Assembly: GCA_010093485.1 (NCBI GenBank)
Contig: MU001504.1
Location: 751,769 to 815,768 of the forward strand
Direction: 5' to 3'
DNA from: Karstenula rhodostoma CBS 690.94
Lineage: Eukaryota > Ascomycota > Dothideomycetes > Pleosporales > Didymosphaeriaceae
DNA: 64,000 nucleotides
Shown: positions 55,953 through 64,000 of the stretch, piece after piece
How the letters are laid out: each line of letters begins with the position of its first letter
How positions within the stretch are numbered: the stretch's first letter is position 1
Notes under the pieces: generated by a model
What the model was told of the DNA's origin: nothing
The model's input: only the letters and a program-made list of their open reading frames with translations
Databases searched by the model: none
Position numbers and translations under genes: made by a program

Positions 55953-57582
55953 CTATTGGGCATCCTGCTCCTGTGCCTTCTTCCGCTCGTCCTCCTCCTT
56001 GCGCATCTGCGCTAAGAACGCCTCCCACGTTTCAACCGTGTTGTTGAAGAACTCAATGTGGGCGTCGGCCAGGTCGCCCATCGTGTCCTTGAACTCGAAC
56101 GCCTTGATGCGTTCGAAGTCGGCGACTTCCTTGACCGTGTGCTCGTCGAAGGCTTCAGTGGCTTTCTTCGCGTTCTCGACTTCGCCTGTCAGACGTTCTA
56201 TGTCGATTTCGAGTTTGCGGACGCGGTTGCGGCGCGCTTGTTCGTGGTCGATGCCGCGGAAGTCTTCAACTTTCTGGCGGAGGAAGCCGGATGCGCTCAT
56301 GCCAGTGCCGTGTGAGCTGGCGAGCGAATCGCGGTCAGAGGCGTTCCTTGCGAGGAGGTCGGAGAGTGCTTCGAAGTCTAGCTGTTTGGCTTCTCGTGCG
56401 CGGAGGAGTTGCTTTAGCGCTAGAACATAGGCGTCCATGTCACGGAGGGAGGTGAGGTAGTTCTGATCGGTCTTGTCTCTCAAGTCTTTGAAACCCTGAG
56501 AGTTCGTTTGTACGGAGTGAGCGAATGATGTCAATGGGCCTTCGACACCGGGTTCCAGGGTCTGCAGCTTGTGACATTGCGTTGCGAGCTCGTTGTAGTC
56601 GGAGTCGAGATCACCTTGCCGCCTTGCGACGCGCACCACTACCTTCTCCACATTTGACAGATCTTCCGTCAACTTTGTAGCTCGTTCGCTGACCTCGATG
56701 AAGCGCTTGTCCGGTTTGTGTACCTTGGTGAAGGTGTTCACGAAGCTCTCCGCAACGGCATCCATGAAGCCGCCTCCGCCCGCATCTGATCCACTTGCAG
56801 CCCGCGATGACCGGCCCTTCATGTGCTGGTTCCAATCTGGGCTCTCCACAAAGCTGATGAGCAGCATGGCGCGCCTCAGCACCGGATGTAGCGTTATTCG
56901 CTTCAAGAAGCGATGCAACGAATGAGCTCGACGCTGTGTAAAGTCCGGACCGAACCGGTCACCGCGCACATACTCCATCTTATGTTTATCGGGCAGCGGC
57001 GGGACGGCGCATTGCGGGTACTCTTTGGTGAGTTGTTTCCAGAGGAAGACGAAGTCTGTGAAGCGGCGGCGGACGCTGAATTCCGGACGTTGGAATGATT
57101 GGAAGTCGGACTAGCATTGCGCGTGAGCTTGTGTTCTGCAGAGACATTAGGCTGCAGTGTCAATTACCAACCTTGGTAGTGACGAGATAAGATACATATG
57201 CATCCTTGGTGCCGGGCAGCTCTTTCTGCGGCGTGTCGACAAACGTCTCCAGGCGTCCTTCGCTAAAGTCTTCAGCCATGGAGGGCGTCGATCGTGGAGG
57301 TTTCGCGGGAGGTTCAGGCTGGGGAACGGTTTCCTGGATTACGGCGCGATCTTCGGGAGCTGGGGTAATCCAGAGCACGCGTGACCAGTCGTCGGGCAGG
57401 GAGTCGGGCGTGGGCGTGGGCGTGGGCGTGGGCGTGCGAGAAGGCGTTGGTGCTGTTGAAGTTGGCGATGGCGATGGCTGCCGGGTGCTGCTGACGTCGG
57501 GCGCATCGGAGCTGTGCTCCCACGCCAGCTCCTGGTGGCGGGGCGGCGCTTGGACGTTCTGGACCTTGATCGCATTGTACAT
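55953..57582 (-). CDS. SNX4: Sorting nexin 4 / ATG24, PX-BAR protein
   Basis: Exons 57172-57582 and 55953-57110 with a 61-nt intron; 522 residues. Snx4 binds PI3P and curves membrane to recycle cargo from endosomes, and it is needed for selective autophagy. After a disordered N-terminus with a (TP)5 tract, the PX domain spans about 100-225: DAYVSYLVTTK, the splice, then SDFQSFQRPEFSVRRRFTDF, PPLPDKHKMEYVRGDRF and RRAHSLHRFLKRI. The BAR region follows, with the family's FVNTFTKVHKPDKRFIEV, a VRVARRQGDLDSDY helix and the long final coiled coil ending in RKEEDERKKAQEQ. Length and order fit fungal Snx4. The splice joins the strand TTK to the RRRF motif precisely where it should. Confidence 0.94.
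57406..57435. repeat. Hexanucleotide repeat coding (Thr-Pro)n in SNX4
   Basis: Five perfect GGGCGT units (read ACGCCC on the coding strand) encode a Thr-Pro run in the disordered N-terminus of SNX4. Slippage here would change protein length but not frame. Confidence 0.9.
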
Positions 57583-57900
57583 TCTTCAGAGCTCGTCCAC
57601 AACAGCCATTTTCACATGTGCACAGCAGGTTTCTATCCGGTAGATCGATTGGGATTGTGCGTCCGACGGCTGGTGATAAGTGAAAGAAAAGAATTGGGAC
57701 GATTGAGCGGGTTGGGCAAGAGATGTTTGTTTGACAATTGAGTGCAGCTACCAGCGAGGGACCAAAAGTTGAACTGTACAGGGTGAAGGAGAGTATTCGA
57801 CGGCCGCACGAGCCGCAGCAACCAGCCAGCCCGAGCTCTCACGATCCATGGTTGAGCCCATTAGATACCGTACAAGTACAAAGGCAACATGGATATCGAC
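57583..57900. other. SNX4 promoter and 3' flank of the adenylate kinase gene
   Basis: 318 bp with no coding or RNA signal. Both neighbours are on the minus strand, so the region serves as promoter of the first and terminator region of the second. Confidence 0.45.
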
Positions 57901-58752
57901 CTAGTTGCCCCCAGCGCCAAAGCGTTTGCCAAACTCCTTGAACAGCTGCGGCGAAATCTCGTCGCTGCTGTTTCCGTTCACAGTCCACAAGACGCCATGC
58001 TTGTCGTAGTGCTCCAGTAGGTTCTCGTTCGTTTCCTTGAAGCGCTTCAACCGCGCCTTCCACACTTCCGGGTCGTCATCTGCGCGTCTTGTGAGAGGTT
58101 CGCCCGTCTCGTCATCTTTGCCCTCAATCTTGGGTGGGTTGAACGTCGTGTTGTATACCCTCCCTGATGGTTCGTGGACCCAACGGTTGCATATCCGCTC
58201 AATGATGACTTCCGGTGGAGTCTGGATGTTGACTACGAGGTTAATGGGTACTATACTGTCAAGCTGTATGGCTTGGCTTGCAGTGCGCGGGAAGCCGTCC
58301 AAAATGAAGGAAGCCGACGGGTGATCGGTGTACTGGTACTTTGCAGCGCGGAACTGAGAGGGTATGAGCACCGAGTCAACCGTTCCGTCCGCTTCATCCA
58401 CGCCCGTCGCGCTCGAATAAACAGAGTACGGCCGCAGCGTATTGTCTTGTATCCACCCGCGCGTAGTAAGCTCGTTGAGAATGAGTCGCAGAATCATGGT
58501 ATCTGGAACCAGTTCGCCCGTCTTCATCTTAGCCTCGGCCTGGATACCTGCATATCGTTTAGGGGCGTTCGGACGTGAACATGGGCGAAACGTACCAAGA
58601 GGAGTTCGCTCCCTCACATTCTTCCTCAAAAGGTCCCCAGAACTGATGGACGACAGCTCTGGGAAGCGCTTCATCAAGCGCTCGGTCTGCGTGCCCTTCC
58701 CCACGCCTGGTGCGCCGACCAGAATGATCCTGGCTGCTCTCGCGAGCGCCAT
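57901..58752 (-). CDS. ADK2: Mitochondrial GTP:AMP phosphotransferase (adenylate kinase 3 type)
   Basis: Exons 58596-58752 and 57901-58547 with a 48-nt intron; 267 residues. The enzyme transfers phosphate from GTP or ITP to AMP, normally in the mitochondrial matrix. Visible parts are the P-loop GAPGVGKGTQ (about 13-22), the AMP-binding SISSGDLLRKNVRERTPLG, FILDGFPRT, and the long LID domain with RWVHEPSGRVYN then GKDDETGEPLTRR and DDDPE. The LID lacks the zinc-binding Cys set found in some bacterial kinases. A stretch of about 25 residues (VYSSATGVDEADGTVDSV) before ASFILDG is extra compared with short forms. No separate presequence is visible, which is usual for this family. The intron has no in-frame stop, so a retained form would carry 16 more residues. 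Confidence 0.93.
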   Translation of the reverse strand: MALARAARIILVGAPGVGKGTQTERLMKRFPELSSISSGDLLRKNVRERTPLGTFRPCSRPNAPKRYAGIQAEAKMKTGELVPDTMILRLILNELTTRGWIQDNTLRPYSVYSSATGVDEADGTVDSVLIPSQFRAAKYQYTDHPSASFILDGFPRTASQAIQLDSIVPINLVVNIQTPPEVIIERICNRWVHEPSGRVYNTTFNPPKIEGKDDETGEPLTRRADDDPEVWKARLKRFKETNENLLEHYDKHGVLWTVNGNSSDEISPQLFKEFGKRFGAGGN

Positions 58753-59532
58753 CGTTTGTATCGTACAGTGGAGATTAGAAGGTTAAGAGTAGTAGCGAAT
58801 ATATACACAAGGTCGAAGCGGTGGATTAGAGGCCACCCGGCTCCCGCGAAGTGATGGGAATACTAGAGGAAGTTCATACTGGCAGCAGCGTGGGTGGAAA
58901 GGGTGGAGGGCGTGGTGCGGCAGACGTAACAGGGCGGGGAGAAGCCGAGAGACGAGAGACGCAGGCCGAGGAGGTCAGGCAGGGCATAGCTTTATTCCCA
59001 GGAGATGCGGAGGAGCCGCTAGAGCGGTGGAGTGGGATTTGGCTCACCAACGGAAAGCCCGCTATCGGCACGGCAAGGAACAGGAACCCGCGGGAAGCTC
59101 AACTGTCTGCGCCGAGTGTGTGGCCACGACAGCTACGACGGCCACGACAGCGTGCTTCGTTTGCCGACAGTCTTGTTTCACGTGTCTGGCACTGCACTGC
59201 ACCTGGGCAATGCTGGGTCATCCTTCGGCGAGCGGCCATGGGCTTCTGGACGCATGGACACGCGTTACGGCGTTGTGCGGCGGCGGGGATCGGAAGCAGA
59301 AGGCCAAGCTTTCCTGACGCAGATCGGCGGCGGATGTTCCTGGCACCGCGACGGGCCCTGGCGACCATCTTTCCAAATTCTTGCATCACTGCACCACTTT
59401 CCACACCCACATTGCAACAACCCAGCCATCACGAATCGCGCCTTGGTGTTGACTTGATTCTTCTTCTTCATCCATAACCCGGGTTTTCCCACTCTTCGAC
59501 GCTCCTTACCATCCGCAACCGCACTCGGTGCA
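58753..59532. other. Divergent promoter of the adenylate kinase and LETM1 genes
   Basis: 780 bp between divergent start codons of two mitochondrial-protein genes. The open frames through it on both strands are GC-driven and inconsistent. No RNA gene recognised. Confidence 0.45.
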
Positions 59533-61260
59533 ATGTACGTCAGTCGAGCTGCCACCCGGGCAGCTCCCGCAGTCTTCAGAGCCGGCGTCAGGACCGCTGC
59601 CCGCCCGTCGCGACAGCTTCCAAAGCACTTCCCTGCCATCGCCATCTTGATCCCGTATCGCGCCGTTTCTACCGAGACTTCGTCCAACCAGAGCGGCAAT
59701 TTCCCGCCCCCAGGCTTCAATGCCCAGCAAGCAAAGAAGCCGTTGCCCAAGGATGAGCAGCCAACGTCACAGGAGAAGCCCAATGTATCAATACCAAACA
59801 ACGAAGCCACTGCGGTGCCAAAGCACGAAGCCCAGCACCTCCGGACACTGTCGGAATTAGGCACGGAGAAGGCGGAGAGAGTGAAGCAGGACCTGATAGC
59901 AGCAAAGAAGGAAGAGGACAAGAAAAAGCTCACACTTTGGCAAAAGGTCAAGAAGGAGGTGGCGCACTACCGGGACGGCACCAAGTTGTTGTTCACCGAA
60001 GTCAGGATCAGCTCAAAACTGGCGCTGAAAATGGCCGCCGGCTATGAGCTTACTCGTCGAGAGCACCGACAGGTAGTCTTTTCACAGCTTGCAAACATGG
60101 GACTTGCGCTGACCCGAGGTAGCTTCAAAGAACTGTGCAGGATCTTGGCCGTCTCGTTCCCTTTTCCATGTTCGTCATCGTTCCTTTTGCGGAGCTTCTA
60201 CTTCCCGTAGCTCTGAAGCTCTTCCCCAACCTACTTCCGAGCACATACGAAGGCCAGTCCTCCAAAGACGCGAAAGCCAAGACTCTTCGGTCTACCCGGA
60301 AAGAGGTTAGCTCTTTCCTCCGCCAGACACTGCAAGAGACCGGTTTGCCGGTTTCCGCAGAGAATGCGCAGAGAGAGGAGTTTTCCGAATTCTTCCGCAA
60401 GGTATGTTGCAACAAATGCACAAGCGTCTCCATGAGCATCAGAAACTAACGCAGCGTCGTAGGTCCGCACAACCGGCGAAGCGCCCTCCACAGAGGAGAT
60501 CGTCAAGGTTTGCAAGATCTTCAAGGATGATCTCACTCTTGACAACCTCTCGCGACCCCAGCTCGTGGCCATCTGCCGCTACTTGAATTTGACTTCGTTT
60601 GGCACCGACAACTTGCTCCGCTACCAGATCCGCGTTCGCATGCGCCAGATTAAGCGCGACGACCGAGCCATCTCCTTCGAGGGTGTGAACTCACTCTCCG
60701 TCCCCGAACTCCAATCTGCCTGCGCAAGCCGCGGTCTCCGCACCTACGGCGTGTCGCCCGCCCGGTTGCGCGACGACCTCCAGACCTGGCTCAGTCTCCG
60801 TCTCGACAGCGGTGTGCCGTCCACGCTCCTCGTGCTCTCGAACGCCTTCGTCTACGCTCAGGGCAAGGATTCTGACGCTACATCTCAAATCGACGCCCTG
60901 CAGGCCGTCCTCTCTAGCATCCCAGAGGAACTTTACCATGAGATCGAGCTTGAAGTGCACACCGCTGAGGGTGCCGCAACTAACAAGCAGCGTCTTGAGG
61001 TGCTCAAGGAGCAGCAGGAGCTTATCGAGGAGGAGAACGAGCAAAACCAAGGCAACGAGAAGCAGCTCCCCAAGGATCACGAGAACATCGACGAGGATGA
61101 CAAGCCAAAGGAGACTGCGAAGGCTGAGGAGAGCAACGAGGCTGAGGCTAGCACTGGAGACTCCGCCACCAGCATGGGAAGCTCCGAGCGTACGGAGCAG
61201 GATCAACGTGCTACCGAGACAGAGGCCGCTGAGAAGAAGGACGGCTCCAAGAAGGAGTGA
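59533..61260 (+). CDS. LETM1/MDM38 mitochondrial inner-membrane protein
   Basis: Exons 59533-60072, 60123-60401 and 60463-61260; 538 residues; introns are 50 and 61 nt. LETM1/Mdm38 supports K+/H+ exchange across the inner mitochondrial membrane and helps ribosome docking. A basic, Ala/Arg-rich presequence opens the protein (YVSRAATRAAPAVFRAGVR). The conserved core begins with LTLWQKVKKEVAHYRDGTKLL. The splice then gives EHRQ-LQRTVQDLGRLVPF, leading into the single membrane helix SMFVIVPFAELLLPVALKLF and PNLLPSTYE. The ribosome-binding domain follows (LSRPQLVAICRYLNL, then FGTDNLLRYQIRVRMRQI). The C-terminus is a long acidic coiled coil (EVLKEQQELIEEENEQNQG). The first intron acceptor was placed at 60122 because only that choice restores the family sequence. 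Confidence 0.94.
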
Positions 61261-61567
61261 ACGCGGAGGTGATGACCTACACACCCTTATCTACTTTGTC
61301 TGAATAGCTAGGCTCACATTACAATTGTCTTGTGCGTCATTGAACCTTAGAACCATACCCACGGATTCTCAACGTAGGGTCGTACCATAGAAAATGTACA
61401 ATAGAACGTAATCGCCCATGCACGGCAATCTTTCCCAGCGTACTTATACTATGGGTGAGAGCCATGTATCAAGATGCCCCTGGGCGTCACTTCGTAGCTC
61501 CCACAGCTCAGCAGTACATTGTACATAAAATCCATTTGATTACCAACATCTACGACTAGACAACCGC
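61261..61567. other. Convergent 3' spacer between LETM1 and NOP14
   Basis: 307 bp holding the two facing 3' ends. No gene or repeat seen. Confidence 0.5.
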
Positions 61568-64000
61568 TCACCTCCCCTTCCTCTTCCGCACCTCCCTCTC
61601 ATACTCCTTCTTCTCCCTGCCCTCCTCCCCCTGAATTTCCGCAATAAGCCTCCTCTCCCTAGCCGCATGCGCCTTATCCTTCTCCCTCTTATCCTTGAGC
61701 TTCTCCCTCGCAATGAAATTCGCGTCCTTGCGCAGCTCGCGCATCGCCCCCTTGCGCTCGCGCTTGTACTCCTTGCGCAGCTTCGCCTGCTCCGCGCGCT
61801 CCTTGTCGGGATCGTAGTGCTTGGTCGGGTCGAAGTCCTCTTCGAACTTGGGGATGCTCGACTTGATGGGCAGTGGGCGATGGTGGTGCAGGAGCTGCGG
61901 GCGGCGGTGGACGCGCGCGTGCTGCAGGGCGATGGTGAGGCGGTGGATGGCGGTCGTTTGGGCGGGTTTGGCAGCCTTGAGCGGGGCGAGCAGCGGCGCG
62001 AAGATCTCGGTGAAGGCTGGGGTTTTGGACCAGGTGTCGGTGGCGGTGAGTATGTTTTGGGTGTGCGCGGTGAGGAGGGCGGGGTTTGTGTGTGGGGACT
62101 TGAGACAGAGTGCCGTGTAGCGGATGAACTCGGGGATGTAGCGCTTGCTGAGGCGCTGGTAGTGGAGGCAGAGAGCCCCTAGGTAGGCGCCTTTCGCGAC
62201 GTCTTTGGCGGAGTTGGGCGTCTGAAGGCCGAGGAAGCGGCCCATCAAGGTGATTGCGGGAGTGACAACTTGGTGGAAGTGGTCTGAGGTGGGGTATATT
62301 GAGCTGATTGCCGTGAGGACAGTGAGATTACCCTGGGTAGGGTCATTCGACGCGTGCAGCTGTTTGAGGTGTTCTCGGAAGCGGGTAGCAATGGCCACTG
62401 GGTATGAACGGGACAATGAGTGGATGTGTCGGATCACGGCTTCGACGACCTGCAGAGGAGCTGGCGGGGTCTGGTTAGAGAGATACGAAATGTGGTCAAC
62501 CAGAGCGCAGCCAAAATCAGCGAGCTTGTCCTTGTTGTCGGCGTGGAGCCCAGCATGGTATAGTGCTCGGATTCGCTGGACAACCGTTGGCGTGTCATCA
62601 ACACTGACGTTCTTGAAGACGTCAAGGAGCTCTTCGTGCGATCGGGGACACGCGTAGGTGTAGGCCAACTTGGACGTTGACTCTGGGGCAAGCGAGAGAA
62701 CACCGTTCTTTGCCTTGGTGGGCTGCGTCTTCTCGGGCAGGACACTCTTGAGGAAGTCATCGTCCTCGTCTGCAGCCATGGTATCATCCGCGCGGAATTC
62801 GCCATCTGAATCTTCGTCCTCCGAGATGTCGGCTTCTGAATCACTAGCAATGAGGTCGTCTTCGAGCAAGAAGTCGTCCTCATCATCCACACCCTCAGGA
62901 CGACTCTTTTGTGGTAGTGGCGCCCCCAAGCCGAATTCTGCCGCATCATCGTTGACACTTTCAGAATCTTCGTCCATGTCTTCATCCCCTTTGTCATCAT
63001 CCTGCGACTCCTCGTCATCGCTGGTAGGCTCGCCTCGCATCCTCCGCATGCGCTTGTTCTCGAGCGCGTTCAGCTTCTCGGCTTCTTCTTTCGCCTTCTC
63101 TTCTTCGGTCTTGGTACGCTCGGTAGGCTTCGAACGCTGGTCATACATCATTTTCCGCACTCTCGCATCGTATTCCTTATCCGCTTGATCGCGATCCATT
63201 CCAGCAAGAAGAGCAGCGCGATCAGGGTTGATGCCGAAATCTGGCTTAACGTCATTTTTGGGTGGCTCCTTCACAGGCGGCTTCCCACTCATATGTCCTC
63301 TGAGAGCGGCGAGCACGTCGTTCAAGTCCTTGTCCAGCTCTTCCCGAAGCTCATCATCGTCTTCCTTCAGCTGTTGCCGTTCGTACTTATACTGCTTCGA
63401 CTTTGCAATGACTTCCTTCATCACCTCCGCTTTGGTCTTCTTCCTCTCTGGCTGATCTTCAGCTCCCTCGTCTTCCTCCTCCTCTTCGCCATCAGAGTCT
63501 CTCCGCCTCTTCCTCTTCAAGAAGCCATCCTCGTCACCATCGCTTGAGCCGCCGCTCACACTCGCAGCATCGTAGTCTTCCTTCCCAAGGTCGGCCTCGT
63601 CAAATCGCAACGACTTGCCGGCGTGGGTGAGCTCCACATCATCGCCGTCGTCTTCCAAGTCAAAGGCGTTCCCACTTCTCGTCCTCTGTTGCTCCCTCTC
63701 GAATCTCGCCATCATCTTGTCTTCCAGGCTCATGGTAAGATCGTCCTCGCCAATTCTGCGATCCATGATGCCGCCCATCTTGTTCCTCTTACTCATCTCC
63801 GGCAGCAGAGTTTTCCTGCGTGTCTCTTCGCCCTGGCTTTTCGTAACACCCGGCCGGCCCAGGATCTTGGTCTTCGCATCTTGTGGGTTATTCGAGACAT
63901 ATTCGTGCTTCTTCGGGCGTGACAGGTGCTTGACATCGAAGGGATTGAAAGACTCTCGGAGGGCTGCGAGTGCGGCGGCTTTTTTGGCTGCTTGGTCGGC
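61568..64000 (-). CDS. NOP14: NOP14 nucleolar ribosome-assembly factor, partial at right edge
   Basis: An uninterrupted frame of about 810 residues runs from the right edge to a stop at 61568. Nop14 is part of the small-subunit processome needed for 18S rRNA maturation and 40S export. The visible N-terminal part has FNPFDVKHLSRPKKHEY and KILGRPGVTKSQGEETRRK, then MGGIMDRRIGEDD, all family hallmarks. Long acidic tracts (DGEEEEEDEGAED, DEDSDGEF) alternate with Lys/Glu-rich helices. The helical middle has FKNVSVDDTPTVVQRIRALYH and YLGALCLHYQRLSKRYIPEF. The C-terminus is basic (KRERKGAMRELRKDANFIAREK, ending in REVRKRKGR), as in nucleolar factors. Only the first part of the protein, probably some tens of residues, is beyond the edge. 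No intron is evident in the visible part. Confidence 0.95.
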   Translation of the reverse strand, partial: ADQAAKKAAALAALRESFNPFDVKHLSRPKKHEYVSNNPQDAKTKILGRPGVTKSQGEETRRKTLLPEMSKRNKMGGIMDRRIGEDDLTMSLEDKMMARFEREQQRTRSGNAFDLEDDGDDVELTHAGKSLRFDEADLGKEDYDAASVSGGSSDGDEDGFLKRKRRRDSDGEEEEEDEGAEDQPERKKTKAEVMKEVIAKSKQYKYERQQLKEDDDELREELDKDLNDVLAALRGHMSGKPPVKEPPKNDVKPDFGINPDRAALLAGMDRDQADKEYDARVRKMMYDQRSKPTERTKTEEEKAKEEAEKLNALENKRMRRMRGEPTSDDEESQDDDKGDEDMDEDSESVNDDAAEFGLGAPLPQKSRPEGVDDEDDFLLEDDLIASDSEADISEDEDSDGEFRADDTMAADEDDDFLKSVLPEKTQPTKAKNGVLSLAPESTSKLAYTYACPRSHEELLDVFKNVSVDDTPTVVQRIRALYHAGLHADNKDKLADFGCALVDHISYLSNQTPPAPLQVVEAVIRHIHSLSRSYPVAIATRFREHLKQLHASNDPTQGNLTVLTAISSIYPTSDHFHQVVTPAITLMGRFLGLQTPNSAKDVAKGAYLGALCLHYQRLSKRYIPEFIRYTALCLKSPHTNPALLTAHTQNILTATDTWSKTPAFTEIFAPLLAPLKAAKPAQTTAIHRLTIALQHARVHRRPQLLHHHRPLPIKSSIPKFEEDFDPTKHYDPDKERAEQAKLRKEYKRERKGAMRELRKDANFIAREKLKDKREKDKAHAARERRLIAEIQGEEGREKKEYEREVRKRKGR

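Noticed and set aside
1..64000. CRISPR array, bacterial operon, phage or intact transposon
   Set aside because: No regularly spaced direct repeats with unique spacers, no transposase or reverse transcriptase reading frame, and all confident genes are fungal with spliceosomal introns.

Overview
The window is nuclear DNA of a filamentous ascomycete (Pezizomycotina), most likely a Dothideomycete-type fungus. The class is an inference; the eukaryotic, fungal nature is well supported. Nearly all genes are split by short introns of 47-60 nt with GTRNGT donors, CTRAC-like branch sites and YAG acceptors. The gene set is typical of moulds: ERV46, sulfate permease, BUB2, LMBD1-type transporter, CFT1, RAX2, ARS2, SNX4/ATG24, LETM1/MDM38 and NOP14, plus a plant cell-wall lyase. 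I see no bacterial operon, CRISPR array, rRNA, intact transposon or convincing tRNA.

Layout: 1-5050 is the sparse, accessory-looking end. It holds a wax-synthase-type membrane acyltransferase cut by the left edge, a gene for a 62-residue secreted peptide, the eroded remains of an alpha/beta hydrolase, a second broken reading frame and a T-run-rich repeat-like stretch. 5051-28103 is dense housekeeping: ERV46, sulfate permease, BUB2, an F-box protein, LMBD1 homologue, CFT1 and RAX2. 28104-42164 is looser, with a 14-TM-type MFS transporter, a disordered fungal protein, a secreted rhamnogalacturonan lyase, a dienelactone-hydrolase-like/SnoaL-like fusion and a TspO protein, separated by 0.2-1.9 kb spacers. 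42165-64000 is again housekeeping: ARS2, a PX/PXB protein (Lec1-like), an F-box/JmjC protein, eIF4A, a CoA-type Nudix hydrolase, SNX4, mitochondrial adenylate kinase, LETM1 and NOP14 (cut by the right edge).

The genes do not form one pathway. Functional themes recur: ER-Golgi and endosomal membrane traffic (ERV46, SNX4, the PX protein), mRNA 3' end, cap and translation biology (CFT1, ARS2, eIF4A), mitochondrial homeostasis (adenylate kinase, LETM1, TspO), polarity and mitotic exit (RAX2, BUB2), and nutrient or plant-polymer use (sulfate permease, rhamnogalacturonan lyase). Several pairs are divergent and share promoter regions (LMBD1/CFT1, JmjC/eIF4A, adenylate kinase/LETM1, TspO/ARS2, sulfate permease/BUB2).

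Exon coordinates were assigned by hand from splice signals, frame continuity and family knowledge. I see no clear undescribed multi-gene system. The items most worth following are the secreted peptide gene, the acyltransferase at the left edge, the dienelactone-hydrolase-like protein that seems to lack its nucleophile elbow, two stop-free introns whose retention would keep the frame, and several small intergenic repeats.
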